This document shows positions 1 through 7,706 of a stretch of DNA of 33,452 bases, piece by piece. The notes under the pieces are model-generated. The model saw only the letters and a program-made list of their open reading frames with translations, had not been told where the DNA came from and did not search any database. The number at the start of each line of letters is the position of its first letter. The first letter of the stretch is position 1. The DNA comes from JALHMQ01 sp037441125 (GTDB lineage Bacteria; Pseudomonadota; Gammaproteobacteria; Burkholderiales; Burkholderiaceae_F): contig JBBIST010000027.1 in NCBI GenBank assembly GCA_037441125.1, forward strand, positions 1 through 33,452. The letters are read 5' to 3'. A program made the position numbers and the translations under genes.

Positions 1-1
1 A

Positions 2-415
2 AACTCCCCGGGCGCCGCGGCGCGCACGTCGGTGGTGCTGCCGGTGCCGGCCGCCGGCGGCGGCTGCGATCTCGTATTGCTGCTCGCCGCCGGCGAGGTG
101 CGCGCGCGCGGCGACGTGCTGGTGCCGATGACCGCCGAGGCCGCGTGCATCGCGCGCACGCTGCGCGCGCTCGAGCGCAGTGCGCGCGCGGCCGGCGTCG
201 AGCGCGCGTCGAGCGCGACTTTCCGGCTGCTTTTCCTCGGAATGCCGGCGGCCGCCGCCGCTACCCTGACCGACGGTCTGGCGTTGCGACTGCACCGGCG
301 GGGGACGGCGCCGCGCCTGCTGCCGGCCGGCGCCGCACAGGGGCCGGCCGACCTCGAAGTGCTGGTGCGCGCCAGTGCCGGATGGACGCTCGACGAGGTG
401 CAATGGATGCAATGA
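2..415 (+). CDS. C-terminal part of a probable FlhG-like (MinD-family) flagellar number regulator, 5' truncated
   Basis: The frame is open from the window edge to TGA at 413-415, so the start lies outside the window. The visible 137 residues contain a segment (DVLVPMTAEAACIARTLRAL) that resembles the region of MinD/FlhG ATPases just after the nucleotide site, where a hydrophobic strand is followed by T-x-E and a helix. The Walker motifs would lie upstream and cannot be seen. Position also supports FlhG: in beta- and gammaproteobacteria flhF-flhG commonly precede fliA, and fliA begins only 40 bases downstream here. FlhG sets flagellar number and placement together with FlhF. The match is weak and Ala/Arg-rich, so the identity rests mostly on context. 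The coding frame itself is convincing. Confidence 0.45.
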   Translation, partial: NSPGAAARTSVVLPVPAAGGGCDLVLLLAAGEVRARGDVLVPMTAEAACIARTLRALERSARAAGVERASSATFRLLFLGMPAAAAATLTDGLALRLHRRGTAPRLLPAGAAQGPADLEVLVRASAGWTLDEVQWMQ

Positions 416-455
416 GACGGGCCGGTCGCGGCCGCCCGTGCCGGGAGTAGCGGGC

Positions 456-1196
456 GTGAGCAGCGACGCCTTCGTGTACACGCAGCGCGGCACCTTGAAC
501 CGCCAGGACTACGTGCGCCAGTACGCGCCGCTGGTGCGCCGCCTGGCGCACCAGATGGTGGCGCGACTGCCGGCCAATGTCGAGCTCGACGACCTGGTGC
601 AGGCCGGCATGATCGGCCTGATGGATGCGGTCGGCCGCTTCGAGGAGACGCACGGCACGCAGTTCGAGCATTACGCCGCCAGCCGCATCCGCGGCGCCAT
701 GCTCGACGAACTGCGCGCCAATGACTGGCTGCCGCGCTCGGCACGCAAGAGCCAGCGCGAGATCGAGAACGCGATCCACCGCCTCGAAGGTCGGCTCAAG
801 CGGGCGCCGGGCGAGAGCGAGATCGCCGCCGAGCTGGGCATCGGCATCGGTGACTACCAGCAGATGCTCAACGAGGCGCGCGGCGCGCAGCTCGTCTACT
901 TCGACGACCTGGGCGGCGGCGGCGACGACGACGACTATCTCGAGCGCAAGGTGGTCGACGCCGGCACCGACGGCGGCGACCCGGGCGCGCTGCTGCGCGA
1001 CAAGCGTTTCCACGGCGCGCTGGTGGCGGCGATCGAGGAACTGCCCGAGCGCGAGAAGCTGATGATGGCGATGTACTACGAGCAGGACATGAACCTGCGC
1101 GAGATCGGCGCCGTGCTCGGCGTCACCGAGTCGCGCGTGTGCCAGTTGCACAGCCAGGCGGTGGCGCGGCTGCGCAGCAAGCTCAAGCACTGGTAG
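456..1196 (+). CDS. fliA: RNA polymerase sigma-28 factor FliA
   Basis: This is the flagellar sigma factor that directs RNA polymerase to class III (late) flagellar and chemotaxis promoters. The 246-residue product closely follows the FliA family (239 residues in E. coli). Region 2 contains LPANVELDDLVQAG and SRIRGAMLDELR. Region 3 is the NDWLPRSARKSQREIENAI segment. Region 4 contains LPEREKLMMAMYYEQDMNLREIGAVLGVTESRVCQLHSQA, with the helix-turn-helix that reads the -35 element. I chose the GTG at 456 because GGAG at 444-447 lies 8 bases upstream and residues from there align with the usual N-terminus. An in-frame ATG at 375 would add 27 unrelated residues. It lies directly after the FlhG-like gene. 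FlgM, its anti-sigma factor, is encoded about 15 kb downstream, and three candidate target promoters are present in the window. Confidence 0.97.
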   Translation: MSSDAFVYTQRGTLNRQDYVRQYAPLVRRLAHQMVARLPANVELDDLVQAGMIGLMDAVGRFEETHGTQFEHYAASRIRGAMLDELRANDWLPRSARKSQREIENAIHRLEGRLKRAPGESEIAAELGIGIGDYQQMLNEARGAQLVYFDDLGGGGDDDDYLERKVVDAGTDGGDPGALLRDKRFHGALVAAIEELPEREKLMMAMYYEQDMNLREIGAVLGVTESRVCQLHSQAVARLRSKLKHW

Positions 1197-1270
1197 GCGA
1201 TCGCGCGCGACCGGCGGCATGCGCCGACGAGCGCGCTGCCAAGACGCCGCACGCCGCAAGGAGACGACCG

Positions 1271-2632
1271 ATGATCCTCGACTTCTGGCGCCGCGGCCGG
1301 CGCGACCTCGTGGCCGAGGAGGCAGCGACTCCGGCCGCCGGCGTCGTGCCGGCGGCGGCGATCAAGGCGCTGGCGCACGATGCCGCGACCATGGGGCGCG
1401 AGGCGGCCGAGCTGGTGGGCGCGCTCGATGATCTGGTGGCGGCCGGCGCGCGCCAGGCCGACGGCTTCGGCTCGGTCGCGGTGCAGGTCGACCAGATGGT
1501 TGCGGTCAACCGCGCGATCAGCGCCTCGATGGGCGACAGCCTGGGCTCGGCGCGCGAGGCGCGCGCCGCAGTCGAACGCGTGGCCGCTGACGTGAGCGCC
1601 GCCGCCGACACCCTGCGCGCGGTGGCCGGTGCGGCTGCCGAGATCACCAAGATCGCGCTGCAGACGCGCCTGGTCGCCTTCAACGCCAGTGTCGAGGCCA
1701 AGCGCGCCGGCGAGGCCGGTCGCGGCTTCGCCGTCGTGGCCGAGGCGGTCAAGGACCTGGCGCAGAAGGTCGAACAGTCGAGCAAGCAGATCGCGCACAC
1801 GGTGCAGCACCTGGACGCGCGCATCCAGGAGCTGGCGGTCAACATCCGCGAGGACGGCCGCGCGCGCGCTGTGGGCGCCGGCCAGCCGACCTTCCATGCC
1901 GCCTTCTCGCGCGTCGAGCAGGCGGTGGCGGCGATCGCCGCCGCCGCCGAGCAGAACGTGCGCTGTTGCGAGTCGGCGCAGCAGTCGGTGCAGGATTTCA
2001 CCGGCGAGGCCAAGAAAGGCGCGCAGGCGCTCGACCAGGCGAAGCGGCGCGCCTACGGATTTCTGCGGCAAAGCGAGCGGCTGCTCGAGGTTTCGGCCGA
2101 CTGCGGTGCCGACACCGAGGACACGCCGTACATCGACCGTGTGACCGAACTGGCGGCGCGCATCGGCGAACGCTTCGAGCAGGCACTCGACGCCGGCGAG
2201 GTCGCCGAGGGCGACCTCTTCGACGGCCACTACGAGAAGATCGCCGGTACCGATCCGCAGCAGGTGCGCACGCGCTTTCTCGAGTTCACCGACCGCGTGC
2301 TGCCGGCCTTCCAGGAGCCGATGCTCGAAGTGCTGCCGAAGGTCGTGTTCTGCGCCGCGGTCGACCGCAACGGCTACCTGCCCACCCACAACCGCAAGTT
2401 CTCGCAGCCTCAGGGGCGCGATCCGGTGTGGAACGCCGCAAACTGCCGCAACCGCCGCATCTTCGACGACCGCACCGGACTGGCCGCTGCGCGCAACCAG
2501 CGCCGTTTCCTGCTGCAGACCTACCGACGCGACATGGGCGGCGGCCGCTTCGCGCTGATGAAAGACCTGTCGGCGCCGATCTTCGTGCGCGGCCGGCATT
2601 GGGGCGGGCTGCGACTGGCCTATCAGTTCTGA
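1271..2632 (+). CDS. Soluble methyl-accepting chemotaxis protein
   Basis: The product is 453 residues with no signal peptide or membrane segment, so it should be a cytoplasmic chemoreceptor. Residues about 60-190 form an Ala-rich coiled coil around the receptor hairpin tip (about 125-160: ITKIALQTRLVAFNASVEAK, then RAGEAGRGFAVVAEAV). This is the surface that contacts CheA and CheW. The tip is a variant of the common form, with QTRLVAFNASVEAK where QTNLLALNAAIEAA is usual. Residues about 285-453 form a separate C-terminal domain ending in GRHWGGLRLAYQF. Such domains occur on other soluble betaproteobacterial receptors and may bind a ligand. ATG at 1271 has AAGGAG at 1258-1263. It lies 74 bases after fliA and may share its transcript. 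The signal is unknown. Confidence 0.9.
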   Translation: MILDFWRRGRRDLVAEEAATPAAGVVPAAAIKALAHDAATMGREAAELVGALDDLVAAGARQADGFGSVAVQVDQMVAVNRAISASMGDSLGSAREARAAVERVAADVSAAADTLRAVAGAAAEITKIALQTRLVAFNASVEAKRAGEAGRGFAVVAEAVKDLAQKVEQSSKQIAHTVQHLDARIQELAVNIREDGRARAVGAGQPTFHAAFSRVEQAVAAIAAAAEQNVRCCESAQQSVQDFTGEAKKGAQALDQAKRRAYGFLRQSERLLEVSADCGADTEDTPYIDRVTELAARIGERFEQALDAGEVAEGDLFDGHYEKIAGTDPQQVRTRFLEFTDRVLPAFQEPMLEVLPKVVFCAAVDRNGYLPTHNRKFSQPQGRDPVWNAANCRNRRIFDDRTGLAAARNQRRFLLQTYRRDMGGGRFALMKDLSAPIFVRGRHWGGLRLAYQF

Positions 2633-3006
2633 GCGGATCGCGGAAGGCGCCGCGAGTCAAAGCGCGTCGACCAACGTGCGCCACGGCAGCGCGCGAACGC
2701 CCGGCGCCACTGCGTCCGTTCGCGCGGGCGCGGCAACGGTCAGGCGATCGGCCGCTACGCTACGACGGCGGCAGACCCCGGACCACGGCCCCCAGCAAGG
2801 CAGTGTTGCGGTGGTCGGGTGGCACCGGATCGAGGGATAGACGGCGGCAAATGCAGGAGTTCCGCTCGGCGCTGTAACCGGCGGCCTGCGCTCGTCGAAC
2901 AAGGGGTCGGGTCGATCGACGCGAGGCGCGCCGTGCGCGGCGACCAACGATCGGAGCACCTTGCGGCCGCCGCCCATGCTCGTGAGCGAACCTGGAGAAG
3001 CCTTCA
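2633..3006. other. 374-base gap with no supported gene
   Basis: Between the chemoreceptor and arsS there are short open frames on both strands, but none has a Shine-Dalgarno sequence, recognisable motifs or natural amino-acid composition. I see no convincing terminator or sigma-28 promoter. The promoter for the arsS operon must lie here or be read through from upstream. The last bases carry the arsS ribosome-binding site (GGAGAAG about 7 bases before the ATG). Confidence 0.55.
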
Positions 3007-3978
3007 ATGCGCGCCACCCTACCGCTGCTGCAAGCGACCGACTTCCCGCCGATCCGCCGCCGTGCGGTCGAAACGCTGCAGGTCAACCTCGGCTACACCT
3101 GCAACCAGAGCTGCGTGCACTGCCACGTCGACGCCGGCCCGAAGCGCACCGAGCAGATGAGCCGCGAGACGATCGACCTTGCGCTCGAGGTGCTGGCGGC
3201 CAAGGACATCCGCACGCTCGACGTGACCGGCGGTGCGCCAGAACTGAACCCGCACTTCCGCGATCTGGTGCGCGCAGCGCGCGCGCGCAAGGTGCACGTG
3301 ATCGACCGCTGCAACCTGACGATCCTGTTCGAGCCCGGGCAGGAAGACCTCGCCGACTTTCTTGCCGCCAACGAGGTCGAGATCGTCGCCTCGCTGCCCT
3401 GCTACCTGGAAGACAACGTCGACCGGCAGCGTGGCAAAGGCGTCTTCGACAAGAGCATCGGCGCCTTGCGCCGGCTCAACGCGCTCGGCTACGGCGGCGA
3501 CGCGCGGCTGCCGCTGTCGCTGGTCTACAACCCGCAGGGGCCGTCGCTGCCGCCGGACCAGGCCAAGCTCGAAACCGACTACCGCAGGCAGCTCGGCGAG
3601 CGCTTCGGCATCGTCTTCACGCGGCTGTACACGCTGGCGAACATGCCGATCGCGCGCTTCGGCTCGACGCTGATCAGCAAAGGGCAGTTCCACGACTACA
3701 TGGCGCTGCTGCGTTCGGCACACCGCGAGGAGAACGTCGAGCACGTGATGTGCCGCACGCTCGTTTCGGTCGACTGGCAGGGCTACCTGTACGACTGCGA
3801 CTTCCACCAGATGCTCGGCCTGGCGCTGCGCGAAGGCGGACGCGGCCACCGCCGGCTGCATCTCGAAGACTGGCTCAAGCTCGACCTCGCCGACAACCCG
3901 ATCGTCGTCGCCGATCACTGCTACGGCTGCACCGCCGGTCAAGGCTCGTCCTGCGGCGGTGCCTTGGCTCAGGATTGA
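3007..3978 (+). CDS. arsS: Arsenosugar-biosynthesis-type radical SAM protein ArsS
   Basis: The 323-residue protein has the radical SAM cluster motif C-x3-C-x2-C at Cys32, Cys36 and Cys39 (TCNQSCVHC), which binds the [4Fe-4S] cluster that cleaves S-adenosylmethionine. The next core segment is DVTGGAPELNPHF. The C-terminal domain is rich in cysteine: MCRTL, DCDFHQMLG and HCYGCTAGQGSSCGG match the ArsS/radical-SAM selenodomain family. Some family members carry selenocysteine. This copy has no in-frame TGA before its terminal stop, so it is an all-cysteine version. Characterised relatives act with the methyltransferase ArsM to join a 5'-deoxyadenosyl group to methylated arsenic. No arsM is visible here, so the real substrate is uncertain. 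It leads a set with the TVP38-flavoprotein (53 bases downstream) and transferase 2. Confidence 0.9.
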   Translation: MRATLPLLQATDFPPIRRRAVETLQVNLGYTCNQSCVHCHVDAGPKRTEQMSRETIDLALEVLAAKDIRTLDVTGGAPELNPHFRDLVRAARARKVHVIDRCNLTILFEPGQEDLADFLAANEVEIVASLPCYLEDNVDRQRGKGVFDKSIGALRRLNALGYGGDARLPLSLVYNPQGPSLPPDQAKLETDYRRQLGERFGIVFTRLYTLANMPIARFGSTLISKGQFHDYMALLRSAHREENVEHVMCRTLVSVDWQGYLYDCDFHQMLGLALREGGRGHRRLHLEDWLKLDLADNPIVVADHCYGCTAGQGSSCGGALAQD

Positions 3979-4030
3979 GGATCGACGACCGAGTCGAACG
4001 CGCGCGCCCCGCGGCGCGCTAGGAGATCCG

Positions 4031-6355
4031 ATGGACAAGAAGAGGCTGGCGCTGCTCGCCGTGATCGCGGCGGCGATCGCGGCGTTTTTCGCTTTCGACC
4101 TGGAGCAGTACCTGACGATCGAGTTCCTCCAGGCGAGCCGCGCGCAGATCGACGCCTACTACGCCGCGTATCCGCTGCGGGCGATCGCGATCTACTTCGC
4201 CGTTTACATCGCGGTCACCGCGCTGTCGCTGCCGGGCGCGGCGATCATGACGCTCGCCGGCGGCGCGATCTTCGGACTGGTGGTCGGCACGATCGTGGTC
4301 TCGTTTGCCTCCAGCATCGGCGCCACGCTCGCCTTCCTCGCCGCGCGTTTCCTGCTGCACGACTGGGTGCAGGGCAGATTCGGCGAGCGGCTGAAAGCCG
4401 TCAACGAGGGCGTGGCGAAGGAAGGCGCCTTTTACCTGTTCGCGCTGCGGCTGGTGCCGATCTTCCCGTTCTGGCTGATCAACCTGGCGATGGCGCTGAC
4501 GCCGATCCGCGCCCGCACGTTCTACTGGGTGAGCCAGCTCGGCATGCTCGCCGCAACGATCGTCTACGTCTACGCCGGCACGCAGCTCGGACAGTTCCGC
4601 ATCTCGGCCGGCCTGATCGCCGCCTTCGTGCTGCTGGGCATCTTCCCGCTGCTCGCCAAGCGGCTGCTGGCGGCGATCAAGTCGCGCCGTGTCTATGCGA
4701 GATGGAAGGACAAGCGGCCGGCGAAGTACGACTACAACCTGGTCGTGATCGGCGCCGGCTCGGCGGGGCTCGTCTCGGCGTACATCGCCGCGGCGACGAA
4801 AGCGAAGGTCGCGCTGGTCGAGCGCCACCGGATGGGCGGCGACTGCCTGCACACGGGTTGCGTGCCGAGCAAGGCGCTGATCCGCTCGGCCAAGCTGCTG
4901 TCGCACATCGCGCGCAGCCGAGAGTTCGGCATCCGCGAAGCATCGGCGCAGTTCGACTTCGCCGAGGTGATGGAGCGCGTTGCGCGCGTGGTCAGGACCA
5001 TTGAGCCGCACGATTCGGTCGAGCGCTACACGGCGCTCGGCGTCGAGTGCATCGAGGGCAGCGCCAAGATCACCTCGCCGTGGACGGTCGATGTGCAAGC
5101 CCCCACCCCCGCCCCTCCCCCGCAAGCGGGAGCGGGGAGGTATCTGTCGTCGGCCGGGGCCGACGAGAGGCGCGGAACCGCGAACGGCAAGAAGACGCTG
5201 AAGACGAAGAACATCGTGATCGCCGCCGGCGCGCGCCCGTTCGTGCCGCCGATTCCCGGCATCGAGGAGGTCGGCTATCTGACCTCCGACACCGTGTGGA
5301 ACCTGCGCGAGCTGCCGAAGCGGCTCGTCGTGCTCGGCGGCGGGCCGATCGGCTCTGAACTCGCGCAGGCCTTCGCGCGTCTGGGCAGCCGGGTGACGCA
5401 GGTCGAGATGCTGCCGCGTCTGCTGATCCGCGAGGACCCGGAGGTTTCGGCGATCGTGCAGCGCCGCTTCGAGGCCGAAGGCATCAACGTGCTCGTGAGC
5501 CACAAGGCCAAGCGCTGTGCCGTCGAAGGCGGCGAGAAGATCCTGATCGCCGAGACGGTGGACGAGAACGGCCAGGGCCGCGACCTGCGCATCCCCTTCG
5601 ACGCGCTGCTGGTCGCCGTCGGCCGCGTGGCGAACACCGAGGGCTACGGGCTCGAGGAACTGGGCATCGCGACGACCAGAGCGCGCACGGTCGAAACCGA
5701 CGACTATCTGCAGACGATCTATCCGAACATCTACGCCTGCGGCGACGTCGCCGGGCCGTTCCAGTTCACGCACACGGCTTCGCACCAGGCGTGGTACGCG
5801 GCGGTCAATGCGCTGTTCGGAGGCTTGCGCAGGTTCAAGGCCGACTACCGCGTGATCCCGTGGTCGACCTTCACCGATCCCGAGGTCGCCCGCGTGGGGC
5901 TCAACGAATCCGAGGCGAAAGCGCAGAACGTTGCGCACACGGTGACGGTCTACGGCATCGACGACCTCGACCGCGCGATCGCCGACGGCGAAGCGCACGG
6001 CTTCGTCAAGGTGCTGACCAAGCCCGGCAGCGACCGGATCCTCGGCGCGACGATCGTTGGCGAGCACGCCGGCGATCTGCTCGCCGAATTCGTGCTGGCG
6101 ATGAAGCACGGCATCGGCATGAACAAGATCCTCGGCACGATCCACATCTACCCGACGCTCGCCGAAGCGAACAAGTACGCCGCCGGCAACTGGAAGCGCG
6201 CCACCGTCACGCAGGGCCAATGGGCGTTCCTGGCCGCGTTCCAGGCCTGGCGGCGCGGCGAGTTCGGCATCGGCGCGGTGCTGGGCCAGGTCGGCGCCCT
6301 GCTCAGGGACAAGCGGCCCGCGTACGCGCAGGGGGCGCCGCATTCGTCGACATGA
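4031..6355 (+). CDS. TVP38/TMEM64 membrane domain fused to a mercuric-reductase-like FAD disulfide oxidoreductase
   Basis: The protein has 774 residues. Residues 1-220 are a TVP38/TMEM64 (SNARE-associated, DedA-like) membrane domain with several hydrophobic helices and the core segments LPGAAIMTLAGGAIFG and RLVPIFPFWLIN. Residues 233-730 are a class I pyridine nucleotide-disulfide oxidoreductase: FAD motif VVIGAGSAG, redox-active Cys272 and Cys277 in GGDCLHTGCVPSK, NAD(P) motif VVLGGGPIGSELAQ, second FAD motif YACGDVAG, and the dimer-interface catalytic H-x-x-P-T-x-x-E (HIYPTLAE). It lacks the Cys-Cys C-terminus of true MerA, so it probably reduces something other than Hg(II). The start at 4031 follows AGGAG at 4021-4025. 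Residues 357-384 are a Pro/Ala/Gly-rich insertion coming from a repeat-like DNA segment, described separately. This fusion is known next to rSAM/selenodomain genes. Confidence 0.93.
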   Translation: MDKKRLALLAVIAAAIAAFFAFDLEQYLTIEFLQASRAQIDAYYAAYPLRAIAIYFAVYIAVTALSLPGAAIMTLAGGAIFGLVVGTIVVSFASSIGATLAFLAARFLLHDWVQGRFGERLKAVNEGVAKEGAFYLFALRLVPIFPFWLINLAMALTPIRARTFYWVSQLGMLAATIVYVYAGTQLGQFRISAGLIAAFVLLGIFPLLAKRLLAAIKSRRVYARWKDKRPAKYDYNLVVIGAGSAGLVSAYIAAATKAKVALVERHRMGGDCLHTGCVPSKALIRSAKLLSHIARSREFGIREASAQFDFAEVMERVARVVRTIEPHDSVERYTALGVECIEGSAKITSPWTVDVQAPTPAPPPQAGAGRYLSSAGADERRGTANGKKTLKTKNIVIAAGARPFVPPIPGIEEVGYLTSDTVWNLRELPKRLVVLGGGPIGSELAQAFARLGSRVTQVEMLPRLLIREDPEVSAIVQRRFEAEGINVLVSHKAKRCAVEGGEKILIAETVDENGQGRDLRIPFDALLVAVGRVANTEGYGLEELGIATTRARTVETDDYLQTIYPNIYACGDVAGPFQFTHTASHQAWYAAVNALFGGLRRFKADYRVIPWSTFTDPEVARVGLNESEAKAQNVAHTVTVYGIDDLDRAIADGEAHGFVKVLTKPGSDRILGATIVGEHAGDLLAEFVLAMKHGIGMNKILGTIHIYPTLAEANKYAAGNWKRATVTQGQWAFLAAFQAWRRGEFGIGAVLGQVGALLRDKRPAYAQGAPHSST
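5099..5182 (+). repeat. REP-like GC-rich hairpin insertion inside the flavoprotein coding sequence
   Basis: This 84-base segment (28 codons) interrupts the flavoprotein between WTVDVQ and NGKKTLKTKNIVIAAGA, segments that are nearly adjacent in related reductases. It begins with a C-rich run. An imperfect inverted repeat follows at 5112-5137: the arms CCCCTCCCCCGC and GCGGGAGCGGGG flank an AA loop, with 10 of 12 positions paired. This resembles the CCCTCcCCGC-type intergenic palindromes common in GC-rich proteobacteria. Because 84 is a multiple of three and the frame lacks stops, the gene stays open. The boundaries are inferred from the protein comparison, not from visible target-site duplications. 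Confidence 0.5.
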
Positions 6356-6445
6356 AGCCGACCGCGCGTTGTATCGACCTCGAGCTTGCGGCGGCGCTGC
6401 GGACAGGACGGCCGATCGGCAACGACCTCCACGAAGCCAGCACGC

Positions 6446-7138
6446 ATGCCTGTCGCGATCATCATTCCGGTGCTCAATGAGGCGCGCACGATCGAGGCGG
6501 CGCTGGCGCGGCTGGCGCCGTTGCGCGCGCGCGGCGCGCGCGTGATCGTCGTCGACGGCGGCAGCGACGACGACACGGTGCGCCGCGCCGCGCCGCTGGC
6601 GGATCGCGTGATCGAGGCGCCGCGCGGCCGCGCGCTGCAGATGAACGCCGGGGCGCGCGCACCCGAGGCGGCCGACGCCGACGTGCTGCTGTTCCTGCAC
6701 GCCGACACGTGGCTTCCGCCCGACGCCGACCGGATCATCGTCCGTGCGCTGGCGAACTCGGACCGCCGCTGGGGCCGCTTCGACGTTGCGATCGACGGCC
6801 GCTCGCGCTGGCTGCGGCTGGTCGAGGTGATCATGAACTGGCGCTCGCGCGCGACCGGCATCGCCACCGGCGACCAGGCGATCTTCGTCGAACGCGGCGC
6901 GTTTCTCGCGCTCGAGGGTTTTGCGCCGATGGCGCTGATGGAAGACGTCGAGTTCTGCCGGCGTGCCAAACGCCTTTCGCCGCCGCTCGCACTTGCCGCG
7001 CGCGTGACGACCTCGGGCCGCCGCTGGGAAAGGCACGGCGTTTGGCGCACGATCCTGTTGATGTGGCGGCTGCGGCTTTCGTACTTCCTCGGCGCCGATC
7101 CGGCCGAGCTTGCGCGCCGCTATCGCGATGCGCGGTAG
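6446..7138 (+). CDS. Family 2 glycosyltransferase of the 'transferase 2, rSAM/selenodomain-associated' type
   Basis: This 230-residue protein has a GT-A fold signature: IIIPVLNEARTIEAAL at the N-terminus, VDGGSDDDT at 36-44 for nucleotide-sugar binding, the DxD-like LFLHADT at 82-88, and an acidic ED pair in MEDVEFCRR (166-167). GIATGDQAIFV and the length match the small transferase repeatedly found beside ArsS-type radical SAM genes. It probably transfers a sugar or related group during synthesis of the arsenosugar-like product, but donor and acceptor are unknown. I placed the start at ATG 6446 because the protein begins directly with the first strand of the fold. There is no strong Shine-Dalgarno sequence. 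It lies 90 bases after the flavoprotein gene on the same strand. Confidence 0.87.
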   Translation: MPVAIIIPVLNEARTIEAALARLAPLRARGARVIVVDGGSDDDTVRRAAPLADRVIEAPRGRALQMNAGARAPEAADADVLLFLHADTWLPPDADRIIVRALANSDRRWGRFDVAIDGRSRWLRLVEVIMNWRSRATGIATGDQAIFVERGAFLALEGFAPMALMEDVEFCRRAKRLSPPLALAARVTTSGRRWERHGVWRTILLMWRLRLSYFLGADPAELARRYRDAR

Positions 7139-7239
7139 CACGATGCCTCACCGCGCCCCATTCGTCGCGAGCCTGTCGTCAGTTGCGCATCGCCGGACTG
7201 CTCGGTCCAGGCCCCCAAAGTCACGCCGCCGGCGCCGCG

Positions 7240-7680
7240 TCACTTCGGGCAGTGCTTCAGCCTTTCCGGCGCCAGCGCGCGGAAGCGTTTGGAGACTGAT
7301 TCATCCAGCGGCCGCCAGTTCAAGTTCACAAACGGCGGCGGGCCGGGCGACAGGAACAACAGGAACGGCGAGCCGTCCGGCGCCTCGGCCAGCACCTGAG
7401 TCGTGCCGCCCTTGGTCGGACGCTTCTTCGTCGGCGATTCCACCGCAAGCTTGCCGAAGGTTTGGCTCTGCGCACCGTTGCGAAAAGTCAGGCGCGCGGC
7501 TTCGATCTTCAACGACAGTGCGGCGTCGCACGCGGCGTCACTGCGCACCCAGGTGCCGTGAAAGGCCGAAGGGATAGCGGTCGCGGCCGCCAGCGCCGGC
7601 GCTGCCGCAAGCAGGAGTGCCAGGCACGCGCGTCTCGCCCAGGCCGACCGTTCGGTTCTGATGCGGGCAAACTTGCTCAT
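7240..7680 (-). CDS. Small exported protein of unknown function
   Basis: The 146-residue product starts with a basic segment and a hydrophobic stretch (ACLALLLAAAPALAAA), which look like a Sec signal peptide cleaved near residue 33. The mature part opens with FHGTWVRSDAACDAAL, a G-x-W pattern seen in small secreted beta-barrel-like proteins. It also holds two cysteines, one near the start (C51) and one at the end (KHCPK), that could pair in the periplasm. I do not recognise the family. ATG at 7680 is preceded by AAGGA on the minus strand at good spacing. An upstream in-frame ATG at 7710 overlaps the previous gene's stop and is less likely. It is 26 bases downstream of the duplicated-domain protein and probably co-transcribed with it. 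Confidence 0.65.
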   Translation of the reverse strand: MSKFARIRTERSAWARRACLALLLAAAPALAAATAIPSAFHGTWVRSDAACDAALSLKIEAARLTFRNGAQSQTFGKLAVESPTKKRPTKGGTTQVLAEAPDGSPFLLFLSPGPPPFVNLNWRPLDESVSKRFRALAPERLKHCPK

Positions 7681-7706
7681 CGCGCTTCCTTGTGGGCGAG
7701 TCGCAA

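Noticed and set aside
2657..3086. Overlapping minus-strand frames in the gap before arsS
   Set aside because: There is no ribosome-binding site and no recognisable motif, and the gap shows no codon bias.
4031..6355. Assignment of the flavoprotein as mercuric reductase (merA)
   Set aside because: It lacks the C-terminal vicinal cysteines and the N-terminal metal-binding domain, and is fused to a TVP38 membrane domain instead.
6352..6480. 42-residue plus-strand ORF starting at the ATGA overlapping the flavoprotein stop
   Set aside because: It has no Shine-Dalgarno sequence and overlaps the glycosyltransferase start, and its composition is not convincing.
4019..7141. A 1040-codon open frame on the minus strand opposite the flavoprotein and glycosyltransferase genes
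   Set aside because: It is an Arg/Ala/His-rich mirror of strong plus-strand genes in very GC-rich DNA and has no motifs.
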